64,000 nt of DNA from Roseiarcus sp963767245 (GCA_963767245.1 CAVYDG010000001.1:124001-188000); one strand, 5' to 3'. Numbered from the stretch's first letter, positions 7,687 through 21,599 are shown. Made by a program: numbers and translations. Notes: generated from the sequence alone by a model not told the origin.

Positions 7687-8049
7687 AAAAGCGTCCGATC
7701 TTTGGTTTGAGGTTGGTTCAGCGCGCAAAGGCGCGCTCGCGCCGTCTACCGCCATGCACGGCGCCGGCAGGACCCTACGGGTGCATCCTCGAACGCCGCC
7801 CTGACCCGTTTGTTCCGGATCGACCCAAGGCGATGCGGCGGCGCGGCCTGCCACGCCTGGCGTTCCGCCCGGCATCACCGAGTACGGGCGAGCGCCGGCT
7901 CCGGCCGAGAAGGAAAAGCGACAATTTCTTGCGATGTTCTGTGAAGCGCCTCATGCTGAGAAGCGAGGCAAAGCCTCGCGTCTCGAGGCGTGGTCCAGGG
8001 CGCTCCGCCAGCGGGCGCGCGCTGGATCGTGTCGACGCCGAGCCGCGTC
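7687..8049. other. intergenic region upstream of Mn-catalase, containing a short palindromic repeat
   Basis: There are 363 bases between the phaZ stop and the catalase start, both on the minus strand. It must hold the catalase promoter, but I see no clear operator. Near 7949-7997 the sequence resembles a dispersed rhizobial palindrome, with the perfect hairpin GCGAGGC-AAA-GCCTCGC at 7963-7979. No T-run follows it on the minus strand, so it is not an obvious terminator of phaZ. Confidence 0.55.
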
Positions 8050-9264
8050 TTACCGGCTCGACTGGATGTGGTTTCTAAGCACTGGATACACCTGCGACTC
8101 CCAGCGCTTGCCGTTGAAGACGCCGTAATGGCCGACGCCGGCCTGCAAGTGATGGGTCTTCATGTAGGGCCTCAAGCCGGTGGTCAGGTCCTGCGCCGCC
8201 AGCGTCTGGCCGACCGCGCAGATGTCGTCCTTCTCGCCTTCCACTGTGAGCAGAAAGGTCTTCTTGATCGCTCTGAGATCAATCGGCTCGCCTTTGTAGC
8301 GCATCTGCCCGAGCGGCAGCAGGTAGCGCTGAAACACCTGGTCGACGGTCTCGAGATAGAAGTCCGCGCTCATGTCCATGATCGCGAAATACTCCTTGTA
8401 GAAGTCGCGGATCGCGTCGGCCTTCTCCATGTCGCCGGCGATGCGGTGGTGAAAGAGATCGACGAAGGATTTCGAATGCCGCTCGGCGTTCATGCTCATG
8501 AAAGCGCAGAGCTGAAGAAAGCCCGGATAGACGCGGCGCCCACGGCCTTCGAACTTGGCCGGCACGGTCCCGATCATATTGGCGCGGAACCATTCGATCG
8601 GCTTCTCCTGCGCGAGTTCGTTGACCTTGGTCGGCGAAACGCGCGGGTCAATCGGGCCGGCCATCAGCGTGAGACTGGCCGGCTGAAGCCCGTCGCGATC
8701 GCGCGCCATGACCGCGGTCGCCGCGAGCGCCGAAACGGTCGGCTGGCAGACGGCGACGATGTGACAATCCTCGCCGATGAAGCGGACAAGATCGATGAGG
8801 TGACTGGTATAGTCCTCGAGCGTGAATTCGCCGTCCTCAAGCTTGACGTTGCGCGGGTTGATCCAGTCGGTGATGTAGACTTGGTGGTCGCGGAGCAGCG
8901 TGCGGATCGTGCCGCGCAACAGTGTCGCGAAATGGCCGGACATCGGCGCGACCAGAAGGATTTTAGGATCGTCCTCGCCGCCGGCCTTGCGGAAGCGGAG
9001 CAATTGGCAGAACGGCGTCCAGAGCACGCCGCGCTCCTCGACCGGGATCTCCGCGCCGTTGATCTCGACGCTGTCGATACCATAGTCAGGGCGGGCGTGG
9101 GTGAAGCCGGCGAGCGCCACCAGCTCATAGTAGGCGCTCATCCGCCGCCATGGCGACGCTGTCGGATGCGCGGCCCAGGCGCCGAGAATCGTCTGCGCGT
9201 TCTGGGCCAACTGACGCATACGGTCGCCGACGTCGGCCATCCCTTGATATGCGTCGTACATCAT
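8050..9264 (-). CDS. phaZ: intracellular polyhydroxyalkanoate depolymerase
   Basis: A 404-residue alpha/beta-hydrolase of the short-chain PHA depolymerase (PhaZ) family, which mobilises stored polyhydroxybutyrate granules. The nucleophile is the family-specific Cys (C173 in HIVAVCQPTVSAL) instead of a lipase Ser. The Asp is in TVEGEKDDI and the His in AGVGHYGVFNGKRW, close to the C-terminus. Homology to other PhaZ proteins begins at MYDAYQ, so I take the ATG at 9264 over the one at 9297. The neighbouring genes are unrelated, and no phaC or phasin lies in the window. Confidence 0.92.
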   Translation of the reverse strand: MMYDAYQGMADVGDRMRQLAQNAQTILGAWAAHPTASPWRRMSAYYELVALAGFTHARPDYGIDSVEINGAEIPVEERGVLWTPFCQLLRFRKAGGEDDPKILLVAPMSGHFATLLRGTIRTLLRDHQVYITDWINPRNVKLEDGEFTLEDYTSHLIDLVRFIGEDCHIVAVCQPTVSALAATAVMARDRDGLQPASLTLMAGPIDPRVSPTKVNELAQEKPIEWFRANMIGTVPAKFEGRGRRVYPGFLQLCAFMSMNAERHSKSFVDLFHHRIAGDMEKADAIRDFYKEYFAIMDMSADFYLETVDQVFQRYLLPLGQMRYKGEPIDLRAIKKTFLLTVEGEKDDICAVGQTLAAQDLTTGLRPYMKTHHLQAGVGHYGVFNGKRWESQVYPVLRNHIQSSR

Positions 9265-9383
9265 CAAATCGCCCGAGCTCTCGTGCAAAGTTAGCAAACC
9301 CTATGCCATCGGCTTTTGGCACGTCCTTTGCTAAACTGCCCTTGGGACGGATTTGGTTTTCCTATCCGCGGTGGACCGCCCGA

Positions 9384-10037
9384 ATGTCGCAAACGACGCT
9401 GACCTTGAGCAGCAAGAACTACTCGTCATGGTCGCTCCGGGGCTGGCTGATGGCCAAGCTCGCCCGGATCGATTTCGAGGAAGTCATCGTCGCCCCCGAC
9501 GACGCGGGCGCCCGCGCTGAGATCCTGCTCCTGTCGCCGTCGATCCTCGTTCCCTGCCTGACCTACAAAGGCATCCGCGTGTGGGACGCGCTGGCGGTCG
9601 GCGAATTCCTGAACGAAATCGCGCCAAAAGCCGGGCTTCTGCCTAAAGATCAGGCAGAGCGCGCCCATTGCCGCTCCATTTGCGGCGAAATGCATTCCGG
9701 CTTCGTCTCGCTCAGGCAGGCGCTGCCGATGAACATCAAGGGCCAGTTCCCTCACTTCAAGATCTGGTCGAAGGCGCGCGCCGACATTGACCGGATCATC
9801 GTGATCTGGAGCGAATGCCTTCAGGCCTATGGCGGTCCATTCCTGTTCGGCAAGATCACGATGGCCGACGCCATGTATGCGCCGGTCGTGAGCCGCTTCC
9901 GCACCTATGGGATCAGGCTCGACGGGGAATTGAAAACCTACGCCGAGCGTATCTGGGACTTACCCGCGATGCAGGAATGGCGCGAGGCGGCGCTCGCCGA
10001 GAAGGAGGAGATCGAGGAGCTCGAGGTCGAGTTCTAG
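9384..10037 (+). CDS. glutathione S-transferase family protein
   Basis: A 217-residue cytosolic GST. The N-terminal thioredoxin-like domain (TLTLSSKNYSSWSLRGWLMAKL) carries the Ser cluster that usually activates glutathione, the cis-Pro segment SILVPCLTYKG, and VWDALAVGEFLNE. The C-terminal all-helical domain has the capping motif ITMADAMYAPVVSRF. The start at 9384 matches the family N-terminus. It is divergent from phaZ. The substrate is not predictable; many members detoxify electrophiles. Confidence 0.88.
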   Translation: MSQTTLTLSSKNYSSWSLRGWLMAKLARIDFEEVIVAPDDAGARAEILLLSPSILVPCLTYKGIRVWDALAVGEFLNEIAPKAGLLPKDQAERAHCRSICGEMHSGFVSLRQALPMNIKGQFPHFKIWSKARADIDRIIVIWSECLQAYGGPFLFGKITMADAMYAPVVSRFRTYGIRLDGELKTYAERIWDLPAMQEWREAALAEKEEIEELEVEF

Positions 10038-10055
10038 ACGAGTCGCGCCGAGGCG

Positions 10056-10620
10056 CTATTCCCAGCCTGGACGCGCTCGTTCCGTCTCCCAAGCTTGGCG
10101 GGTGATCTTGTATTCGACCTCGCCCATTTCGCTCCCCGGCAGGGGCGCTGCCCAACGAGGAAAGGAGGTCCGCATGTGGATCAAGCCGGCCTTCTCCATC
10201 ACGCGGCGCGAGGCGTGGTTCACCGCCATGGTCGACGCGACAATCCGCTCCAAACCCATCTCCGCAAATCCCTTGGCGACAAGCGCCGCGGCTCCCTCGG
10301 TGGCGTAACCGCCGCCCCAAATGTCGCGCTTGAGCCTGAACCCGAGTTCCGCGAGGCCTCGGCGCAACGTGCGCAGCGAAAACCATCCGACAAAAGCGCC
10401 GGAAAGGTCTCGGTGGCCGCCCAGACGTCGTCTTCGCGCCCGCGGGGCGTGAGGAATACAGCCGGACCATCGACTGTGTCAGCCGGGGCGGCCCGGCCGC
10501 CGTTGAGAAAGCGCATGACCGCTGGGTCGCGTTCGAGCGCGATCAGGTTTTCTCGGTCAGTCTCGCAAACCAACGACAGCGCGAGGCGCGCGGTCGCAAA
10601 GGAGGCCGGCGTGCTCCCGC
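10056..10620 (-). pseudogene. GNAT N-acetyltransferase (RimJ/RimL type), frameshifted
   Basis: Two overlapping minus-strand frames together make one acetyltransferase. The N-terminal part (TARLALSLVCETD, LERDPAVMRFLNGG) is in one frame. The C-terminal part (GAFVGWFSLR, LAELGFRLKRDIWGGGYATEGAAALV, SRRVMEKAGLIH) is in another. The join needs one extra base near 10399-10404, consistent with loss of one G/C in a short run. GNAT enzymes transfer acetyl from acetyl-CoA to amino groups; the WGGGYATEG segment binds the cofactor. No ATG, GTG or TTG start is evident between 10594 and the dodecin stop, so the 5' end may also be damaged. Confidence 0.7.
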
Positions 10621-10652
10621 GCTCGAAGCCGCTCAGCTGGCTGCGAGGCGCC

Positions 10653-10868
10653 TCAGTCTTTGCCCTCATACTTGAAGGACACCTTGAGCTTGGTGCGGAA
10701 GGCTTCGACCTTGCCTTTTTCGATGACCAGATCCTGCTCAACGACTTGGGCCACGCGCAAGTCTCTGAGGCTCTGGGAAGCGCGCTCGATCGCGGCCTTG
10801 GCCGCCTTCTCCCAGGAATCGCTGCTCGTGCCGACCAGCTCGATCACCTTATAGACGCTCTCCGCCAT
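10653..10868 (-). CDS. dodecin (flavin-binding small protein)
   Basis: A 71-residue protein with the complete dodecin pattern: VYKVIELVGTSSDSWEKAAKAAIERAS, then LRDLRVAQVVEQDLVIE and the final beta strand FRTKLKVSFKYEG. Dodecins form hollow dodecamers that bind and buffer flavins such as FMN, riboflavin or lumichrome. GGGAGGAAAC lies just before the ATG. It lies 33 bases or fewer upstream of the broken acetyltransferase on the same strand, with no functional link evident. Confidence 0.95.
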   Translation of the reverse strand: MAESVYKVIELVGTSSDSWEKAAKAAIERASQSLRDLRVAQVVEQDLVIEKGKVEAFRTKLKVSFKYEGKD

Positions 10869-10991
10869 GGTTTCCTCCCTTTTTGCTCGCGCCCGTTTCT
10901 TTGAAGGGCCCCAGCGCTGGCAGCTTGCGGGGAGAACGGAGGCGGGGTCAAGCGGCGATTTTCCAGCTGCCTGGTCGCGCCGGACGTGCGA

Positions 10992-12836
10992 TCACTGTGC
11001 TTTCAAATGCGCGGCGGGGAAGTAGAGGCCCAGCAACCGGCGGTCCCACCAGCGGCCGGCCGCAAGCTCGTCGCTTCCGGCATACGTGTAGTCGTAGAAC
11101 TGCGCCCGCACGTAGGTCGGCGGCTTGTCGGGAAAGGGGTTTGTTTTGAGAAGCGCCGTCACCGACGGCTCGTTCTCCAGGAGGCGGGCGAGAAAGCGCG
11201 AAAACCACGGGACGCGTTCAGGGTCGTCGAGGGCGGCGAACCACATCTGCCAGTCGAGCCGCGGCTGGTGGGGGATGTTCCATCGCGGGCGGCGCATGAC
11301 GTCGCCGGGCTTGTAGCGGAACTCGTAGTCGCGCCATTCGACGCCGTCGTCGGAGCCCTGGATGACGATCTCGTCGCGGGTCGTGGTCATGACCGCGAAC
11401 AGACCGTAGGGGCTCGTAAGATGGAGCGGCTCGAACCAGCTGTCGATGGTCAGGGCCGCGCGCGGCGGGTCGCCGCCGAAACGGCCGTCCATCTGCACCA
11501 GGCTCAGGAACACCATGAGCAGCGCTACCGCATTGACGACAACTTTCACCGGCCGTCGCGGCGGGCGACCGCTCGCGCGCGGCCGCAGGAACTCAACCAG
11601 ACGAGACGGGAGGATCGCGCGCGCCGCCGCGTCGTCGAACAGGGGCAGGCACAAGAGCATGGTCTGAAGATTGAACCAGTTGTAATTGCCGGTGAGGATG
11701 ATGAAGCCTTGCAGCATGAGGATGCCGAAGGCGGCGACAAACCTGAGGCGCCGTGGAAGGAAGATCAGGAACGGCAGGCCAAGCTCGACGACGAAGACGG
11801 CGCCAGTCGCGACTTTCAACAGACCCGGCGGCAGGCTCGCGGCGTACCACGCCATCGGCGTCGGCAGTGGCTGGGTGAGGAAATGATAGCTGAGCGCCGA
11901 GAGATTCCACCAGTTGGGATCGCCGCTGATGAGCTTGACGACCCCCGACATGAACATGAAGCGGAACAGGAGCCAGCGAGCGAGCCAGACGCCGGTCGCC
12001 GGGACGAAGCTCATCAGCAGCGCAACGATCGTCGTTTCCAGGAGGAACGTGTCCCACTGGAAGCTCATGAAAGTCTGCCCGGCATAGAAGAGCGAGAGAT
12101 AGAGCGCATAGATGAGAACGAGGCTCACGCGCGGCAGCAGATTGAGGATCAGCATCAGCGACAGGCCGGCCCCCGCCCAGCACACCACCTGAATGGCGGC
12201 GTCGCTGTCGTTGAGCCAGAACACCATCGGCATGAGAGCGAAGCGCTGTGGCCCGACGCGCGCGAGCGCATCCACCAGGTCGGCCAGCGGCAGGACGCCG
12301 CGGCTGCCGATGAGCCCCTGCGCCTGCACGGCGAACGAAACGAAGGCCGAAAGCGCAATGAGCCCGAACAGGCGCAGGAACAGGGACGAGATCAGTTCAT
12401 AGCGCGGCGGCTCGTGGTTCTTGCCCCACAGCAGGAGGCTCGCGCGATGGAAGGCGGGACGATGCGCGGCGACAAACGCATAGCCCCATTCAGAGATCAC
12501 CGCGAAACCGGGAACATGGCGGTAGAGCGCGAGCCAGAATCCTTTGCCGGCCGCGTGGCTGAGTGTCAGAAAACTGGCTTCGGCCGCGCTGGCGCGAGAC
12601 CCGTCGGGAGCGACATATTGCACTGCGCGCTGGAATTCGGCTTCAGGGATGGCGGGATATTGCGCCGCGACCTGCTGATAGGGCCGATATTCAACGCTCT
12701 CGCCGGTCAGCTTCTCCCAGTAGCGCGCCCAGTAGAAGCAGAACCCACAATCGCCGTCATAGATGAGCTGCGGGCGCGAGGCGGCGGTTGGCGCTTCCCC
12801 GGTGTGGGCCGACTGATTTCCGGAGTTCTCTGGCAC
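10992..12836 (-). CDS. DCC thiol-oxidoreductase domain fused to a lipase-maturation-factor (LMF)-like membrane protein
   Basis: The N-terminal about 130 residues are a DCC/DUF393 domain with the signature YDGDCGFC and a second half ending near GYAFVAAHR. The rest (about residues 150-610) is an LMF1-like multi-pass membrane protein: FQWDTFLLET, FRFMFMSGVVKL, GDPNWWNLSALSYHFLTQPLPTP, GNYNWFNLQT and the C-terminal PRLDWQMWFAAL, PWFSRFLARLLE and YDYTYA. Animal LMF1 matures lipases; bacterial homologues are uncharacterised. No ATG lies near the start of homology. The GTG at 12836 gives 614 residues; the open frame runs to 13175 into the divergent gene. Confidence 0.82.
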   Translation of the reverse strand: MPENSGNQSAHTGEAPTAASRPQLIYDGDCGFCFYWARYWEKLTGESVEYRPYQQVAAQYPAIPEAEFQRAVQYVAPDGSRASAAEASFLTLSHAAGKGFWLALYRHVPGFAVISEWGYAFVAAHRPAFHRASLLLWGKNHEPPRYELISSLFLRLFGLIALSAFVSFAVQAQGLIGSRGVLPLADLVDALARVGPQRFALMPMVFWLNDSDAAIQVVCWAGAGLSLMLILNLLPRVSLVLIYALYLSLFYAGQTFMSFQWDTFLLETTIVALLMSFVPATGVWLARWLLFRFMFMSGVVKLISGDPNWWNLSALSYHFLTQPLPTPMAWYAASLPPGLLKVATGAVFVVELGLPFLIFLPRRLRFVAAFGILMLQGFIILTGNYNWFNLQTMLLCLPLFDDAAARAILPSRLVEFLRPRASGRPPRRPVKVVVNAVALLMVFLSLVQMDGRFGGDPPRAALTIDSWFEPLHLTSPYGLFAVMTTTRDEIVIQGSDDGVEWRDYEFRYKPGDVMRRPRWNIPHQPRLDWQMWFAALDDPERVPWFSRFLARLLENEPSVTALLKTNPFPDKPPTYVRAQFYDYTYAGSDELAAGRWWDRRLLGLYFPAAHLKAQ

Positions 12837-13041
12837 GACATTCGCGGCGGCTGGCGCCGAGACAATCCCCGGCGGGCAAGGCTGAGGGCAATATAAGCCG
12901 ACGCTGGGCGCCGCGTCTCTGCAGCGGCGGCTGGCCGGCGCTCTCCGCCGGGCCGGGCGGTCGATAGTCCCGGTCGCGTCCGCTACTATGTCGCCGATCG
13001 GCGCAGGCCCGGCTGGGCTGCGGCCAGTTCGAAGGGCGACG

Positions 13042-13803
13042 ATGGCCGACCAAGTCTTGCAACCCGTACCGGATACCAGCGCCTCCGCCGCCAAATCTCT
13101 ACTGGCCGACGACAAGTCGCGCTCGTTGCGGGCCGCAGCCCGAAGCGAGGCGCGGCTGGCCGCGCTTCTCGCCACGATCGCGGGCTTTGTCGACGCTTAT
13201 GGCATCATCGCCTATGGCGTCTTTGTCTCGTTCATGAGCGGCAATACGACCCAAACCGGTTACCAGACCGCCCAGGGCGAATTCGGCCCGGCGTCGGCCT
13301 CGGCGCTGGCGATCCTATTCTTCTTCATCGGGACGTTTGCGGGCGCGTTGCTCACCGGACCCGCCGGGCAGGCGGCGCGGCGCCTCGTGTTCGCCTTCGT
13401 CGCGGCGACGCTCGCGGCGGTCATCGGCCTGACGCAGGTCGGCTTCCTCTCGACCGGCTTCGCCATCGTGATGGTCAGTTTCGCCATGGGGGTCTTCAAC
13501 AGCGCGCTCTCCCGCGTCGGCGCCCAGGCGGTGAGCCTCGCCTTCGTGACTGGAACGCTGAGCCGCGCCGGCTCACATCTCGCGCTGGCGGCGCGGCGCG
13601 CGCCGTTGACGGATTCGCAGGGGCCGTGGGACACCCATCTACGCCGGGCGGTGATGCTGGCGCGCGTCTGGATCGGGTTCCTGGCCGGCGCAATCCTGTC
13701 GGGAGCCGCAACGCCGCGCTGCGGCGTGTGGGTTCTGTCTGCTCCCGCGCTGATTCTGGCGGCGCTCGCGGCGTTCGATCGCCGCGGCGACGCCACGGGC
13801 TGA
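13042..13803 (+). CDS. DUF1275 (YoaK-like) membrane protein
   Basis: A 253-residue protein with about six membrane helices and the DUF1275 signatures AGFVDAYGIIAYGVFVSFMSGNTTQTG and FVTGTLSRAGSHL. Function is unknown; the family is widespread in bacteria and sometimes annotated as a putative transporter. AGGG lies just before the ATG at 13042; an in-frame ATG at 12988 is possible but unsupported. It converges with metH (22-base gap) and is divergent from the DCC-LMF gene. Confidence 0.87.
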   Translation: MADQVLQPVPDTSASAAKSLLADDKSRSLRAAARSEARLAALLATIAGFVDAYGIIAYGVFVSFMSGNTTQTGYQTAQGEFGPASASALAILFFFIGTFAGALLTGPAGQAARRLVFAFVAATLAAVIGLTQVGFLSTGFAIVMVSFAMGVFNSALSRVGAQAVSLAFVTGTLSRAGSHLALAARRAPLTDSQGPWDTHLRRAVMLARVWIGFLAGAILSGAATPRCGVWVLSAPALILAALAAFDRRGDATG

Positions 13804-13825
13804 CGACGCGCGCCGGGCTGCGCCG

Positions 13826-17584
<3,759 letters not shown>

Positions 17585-17622
17585 TCTGCACATCGCCAAT
17601 GTCGTTTTCAACTGACATAATC

Positions 17623-17642
17623 ATATAAACATGTCTTTATAT
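17623..17642 (-). promoter_or_regulatory. inverted-repeat operator upstream of metH (SahR-like candidate)
   Basis: The AT-rich 20-mer ATATAAACATGTCTTTATAT has 8 of 10 symmetric base pairs, with perfect seven-base arms. It sits about 40 bases upstream of the metH start in otherwise GC-rich DNA. In many proteobacteria the ArsR-family repressor SahR, which senses S-adenosylhomocysteine, controls metH and methyl-cycle genes through AT-rich inverted repeats of this kind. The assignment to SahR is from memory and inference; the palindrome itself is plain. Confidence 0.55.
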
Positions 17643-17869
17643 CAAAGCAACCGGTTTGGCTCACCGGATCGCCAATTTGCCAAAACTCTGGCGCCCCTCA
17701 GTATGGCGCTCGCCAAAACGGCCCTTCTCATCCGCGCGAACGAGGCGGGGACCGTCGGGAGGAGAGATCGGACCAGGCCGCGCAACTCCCTAAGAGGCGT
17801 GACGCCGCCCGTATTGCGGCCGGTCGGAGACGCGCGCTTCCGATTCAAGATCCAGGCGGGGTTTGAACC

Positions 17870-20156
17870 ATGGCCGACGCAGCCGACGGACCGGGCAAAC
17901 GTCCCTCGATCACCGATCAGGAGGCGCTCCAGTTCCACTCTCGAGGCCGTCCGGGCAAGCTCGAGATCGTGCCGACGAAGCCGATGGCGACCCAGCGCGA
18001 CTTGTCGCTTGCCTATTCGCCGGGCGTCGCGGTTCCGGTCAAGGCGATCGCCGCCGATCCGTCGACTGTTTTCGACTACACCACGCGCGGCAACATGGTC
18101 GCGGTCATCACCAACGGCACGGCGATTCTGGGCCTCGGCAACCTCGGGGCGCTCGCCGCCAAGCCGGTGATGGAAGGCAAGGCGGTGCTGTTCAAGCGCT
18201 TTGCCGACGTCGATTTCGATCGACCTCGAAGTCGGGACCGAGGATCCGGACGAATTCATCAATGCGGTGAAGTACCTTGGGCCGTCGTTCGGCGGCATCA
18301 ATCTCGAAGACATCAAGGCGCCGGAGTGCTTCTACATCGAGGAGCGCCTGCGCGAGATGATGGACATTCCCGTCTTTCACGACGACCAGCACGGCACCGC
18401 GATCATCGCCGCTGCGGGGATGATCAACGCCATCCATCTGACCGGACGCGACATCAAGACCACCCGCCTCGTCTGCAACGGCGCCGGCGCCGCCGGCATC
18501 GCCTGTCTCGACCTCATCAAGTCGATCGGGTTCGAGCCCGCCAACGTCATGTTGTGCGACACCAAGGGCGTGGTCTATCGCGGCCGCCAGGAAGGCATGA
18601 ATCAGTGGAAATCCGCCCACGCGGTCGAGACGCCCTTGCGCACGCTCGCGGAAGCGATGGAGGGAGCGGACATTTTCTTCGGTCTCTCGGCCAAGGGCGC
18701 CCTGACCGTGGACATGGTGAAGGCGATGGCGCCCGATCCGATCATTTTCGCCATGGCGAATCCCGACCCGGAAATCACGCCGGAGGACGCCCAGAAGGCG
18801 CGCGGCGACGTGATCATCGCGACCGGGCGCTCCGACTATCCCAACCAGGTCAATAACGTTCTCGGCTTTCCCTATATCTTCCGCGGCGCGCTCGACGTGC
18901 GCGCCAAAACGATCAATATGGAAATGAAGATCGCCGCCGCCCAGGCGCTCGCCGATCTCGCGCGCGAGGACGTTCCCGACGAAGTCGCCGCCGCCTATCG
19001 CGGCGCGCGGCCGCGCTTCGGCCGCGACTACATCATTCCGGTCCCGTTCGATCCGCGCCTCATTCACGTCGTGCCGATGGCGGTGGCCAAAGCCGCAATG
19101 GCCTCCGGGGTCGCGCGACGGCCGATCGTCGACCTCGCCGCCTACAAGGCGCAATTGTCCGCCCGTCGCGACCCGATCGCCGGCGCGATGCAGCGGATCA
19201 TCGAGCGGGTCCGCCGCGCGCCGAAGCGCGTCGTCTTCGCCGAAGGCGAGGAGGAGCAGGTCATCCGCGCCGCCTATTCGTTCGTCAACCAGGGACTGGG
19301 GACCGCCGTCCTGGTCGGCCGCGAAGAGCGGGTGCGCGCGGCGGCCAAGGCCACCGGCCTCGATCTCTCCGACAAGGGGATCGAGATTCACAACGCCCGC
19401 CTGTCGCATCGCAACGCGCTCTATGCCCAGTTCCTCTACGAGCGGCTGCAGAGGAAGGGATATCTGCTGCGCGACTGCCAGCGGATGATCAATCAGGATC
19501 GCAATTACTTCGGCGCCGCCATGGTCGCGCGCGGCGACGCGGACGCGATCGTGACCGGCGTGACCCGCAACTTCTCGGTCGCGCTCGAGGAAGTGCGGCG
19601 GGTGATCGACGACAAGCCGGGTCACCGCGTCGTCGGCGTCTCGATCATCCTGTCGCGAGGCCGGACGATTCTGGCCGCCGACACCGCGATCACCGAAATG
19701 CCGACCGCCGACGATCTGGCGGAGATTGCGATCGAAGCGGCGGGCGTGGCGCGCCGCCTCGGCTACGAACCGCGCGTCGCCTTGCTCGCCTTCTCCAATT
19801 TTGGCCATCCGCCCGGCGAGCGCACCCTGCGGGTGCAGGAAGCGGTGCGGATACTCGACGCCAAACGGGTCGATTTCGAGTACGACGGCGAAATGAGCGC
19901 CGACGTCGCGCTCAACAAGGAGCTCATGGCCGCCTATCCGTTCTGCCGGCTCAAGGACACCGCGAACGTGCTCATCATGCCGGCCTTTCACTCCGCCTCG
20001 ATCTCGACCCGCATGCTGCAGGAATTGGGCGGGGCGACGGTGATCGGACCCCTGATCGTGGGACTCGAGAGACCAGTGCAGATCGTGTCCCTCGGGGCGA
20101 AGGATTCCGACATCGTCAACATGGCGGCGATGGCGAGCTTCAATATCGGCGGATGA
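17870..20156 (+). pseudogene. maeB: NADP-dependent malic enzyme with phosphotransacetylase-like domain, interrupted by a one-base insertion
   Basis: MaeB oxidatively decarboxylates malate to pyruvate, making NADPH. The malic enzyme part (about 1-430) has LAYSPGVAVPV, the catalytic IPVFHDDQHGTAI and nucleotide-binding GAGAAGIACLDL. The C-terminal 330 residues are the regulatory phosphotransacetylase-like domain (FAEGEEEQVIRAA, LAFSNFGHP). The frame breaks at 18212-18217, where GATTTC stands for GATTC. Removing one T restores FADVDSIDLEV, as in rhizobial MaeB, and a 761-residue protein. Nothing else is damaged, so a sequencing error at a GANTC site is more likely than real loss. ATG at 17870. 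Confidence 0.88.
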
Positions 20157-20659
20157 GCTGAGGAAATCAAAGGCCGCGCGGAAGGAAAACAAAGCCCGCG
20201 GAAGGAGATCAAAATCCGACCGGCAGTCAAATAATCCATGTCTCTCAGTGACTTATCCGGCAGGATCTGGCGACGTGCCCAACCTTCGGCCGTCAGCTTG
20301 CAAGAGACGGCGGCTATCTCTGCGGGAACTTTCCGATCAGGACCCTGCGGCGGTCATTACCGCTTGGAAGTCGATACGGCCGGGCAGCCTTCCAGAAGAA
20401 TCGCGCCTCCAAGCTGCAGACCGGCGGGTGCTGTCAAGCAGTTCGATACGTCTGACTTGGCAATTGCGAGCGCAGCGACAATGTAATGCCAGACCGACCA
20501 GAGCGAGTACGATCAGATCCCTCTCGATCGAACTGCCCCTGACCCTCTTGCCGGGCCGCCGGTTAATCGTTCGAGAGACGAGCTCCTTGAGATCGTGACC
20601 GTCGGCGTGGACTGCACCCGCGCCCGTGTGCCGTGCCGATGGTCCTTGAATGCGCTTGG
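20157..20659. other. non-coding stretch with a short triplicated motif after maeB
   Basis: There are 503 bases between the convergent maeB and acetylesterase genes. Right after the maeB stop (about 20160-20222) three imperfect copies of a roughly 20-base unit, of the form GGAAGGAxAxCAAAxCCxGC, follow one another. The rest contains only small open frames without recognisable features. Confidence 0.45.
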
Positions 20660-21599
20660 TCAGGGACGCTGCGCCAAAATCACGGCCCACGCGGTCGCGG
20701 CTTTCACCTCGCCTGAATCCGCGAAGTGGCAATCGTCATAACGGTCCTGGGCCTCCAACAACTCGTCGGTGTCGACTCCCGCTTTGAGCCCGGGCTCGCT
20801 CGTGGCGAGGTCCTGTTGAGCCGACCGGATGGCGTTCGATCTCGTCCAGGCCGGTCCGCATCGTGTCGCCTTCGAAACGAAGACCGGCGCATCAACCAAA
20901 TTTGCGCGCAGGGTCTCAACGAACGAAAGAAGGAGGCCCTTGTATCGAAGTGGATCGGTCTTGAGCGCGAAGTCCGACTCCCCTTGATGCCAGAGCACGT
21001 GGGTGACCCGGTACCGCGTCGTCAGCTCTTGGACCAGGGGGAGCATGGTCGCGTTGAGCGAGCCGCCTTGAGCCCATTGCGCAATGCTGGAGGCGCCGAC
21101 TGCGACAGGTGCGAGGATGACACTGTCGAAGACTTTCGCATCGATGAGTTCATCCGCCATCAAAGTCCAGTATTCGCCCGCAAAGCCGGTCGAGCCCAAG
21201 AGGGGTGAGGCGGCGATATAGCAACGGCCGGCGGCAAAGTTGAGAACCCGATCGGGATAGCGCGTGTTGTGCCGCTGCGCTGCGTTGTTCGCGGCGTTGG
21301 ACTGTCCAGCGATCAGGATCACCGCAGTTTTTTCAGTCTGTTTGGGGCATTGGATCTCAATCTTCCCCGCGTAGCTTGTCAGGCGTCCTGCGGAGTTGGC
21401 CGCAAAAGGTCGCGACTCCGGAGCGCTGACGAAGGGCTTCGGCAAGCCATCGAGGAGTTGAAGCGAATAACGCACGGGCCAGATTTCGAACGACTCCGGC
21501 CCAGGCGCCCAAGATGAAGACGCTCACGGCGAGAAGCGCCAGTCCACCAAACACGGCCGCCCTGCGGCCAACCCCGCTTCCGAAGACGATCGCCGTCAC
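20660..21599 (-). pseudogene. SGNH/sialate O-acetylesterase-like protein with N-terminal membrane anchor, probably frameshifted
   Basis: The main frame (20660 to about 21490) is an esterase of the SASA/DUF303 type: LIAGQSNAANNA holds the catalytic Ser, with HVLWHQGESDFAL in the middle and DDCHFADSGEVKAA carrying the Asp/His pair at the end. Such enzymes remove acetyl groups from sugars. The frame has only a GTG at 21475 and would start mid-domain. An overlapping frame from an ATG at 21599 provides a membrane anchor (LALLAVSVFILGAWAG), so a one-base shift near 21490-21505 probably splits one gene. If so, the enzyme is anchored and acts on the periplasmic side. Confidence 0.6.

Noticed and set aside
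7963..7979. Intrinsic terminator of phaZ
   Set aside because: The hairpin is perfect, but no T-run follows on the minus strand; it fits a dispersed palindromic repeat better.
10986..12896. A plus-strand open frame of 636 codons opposite the DCC-LMF gene
   Set aside because: Composition is typical of an antisense shadow in GC-rich DNA; the minus-strand frame has clear DCC and LMF signatures.
20238..20598. Two overlapping plus-strand small open frames after maeB
   Set aside because: No family features and no ribosome site; they occupy a degraded intergenic segment.
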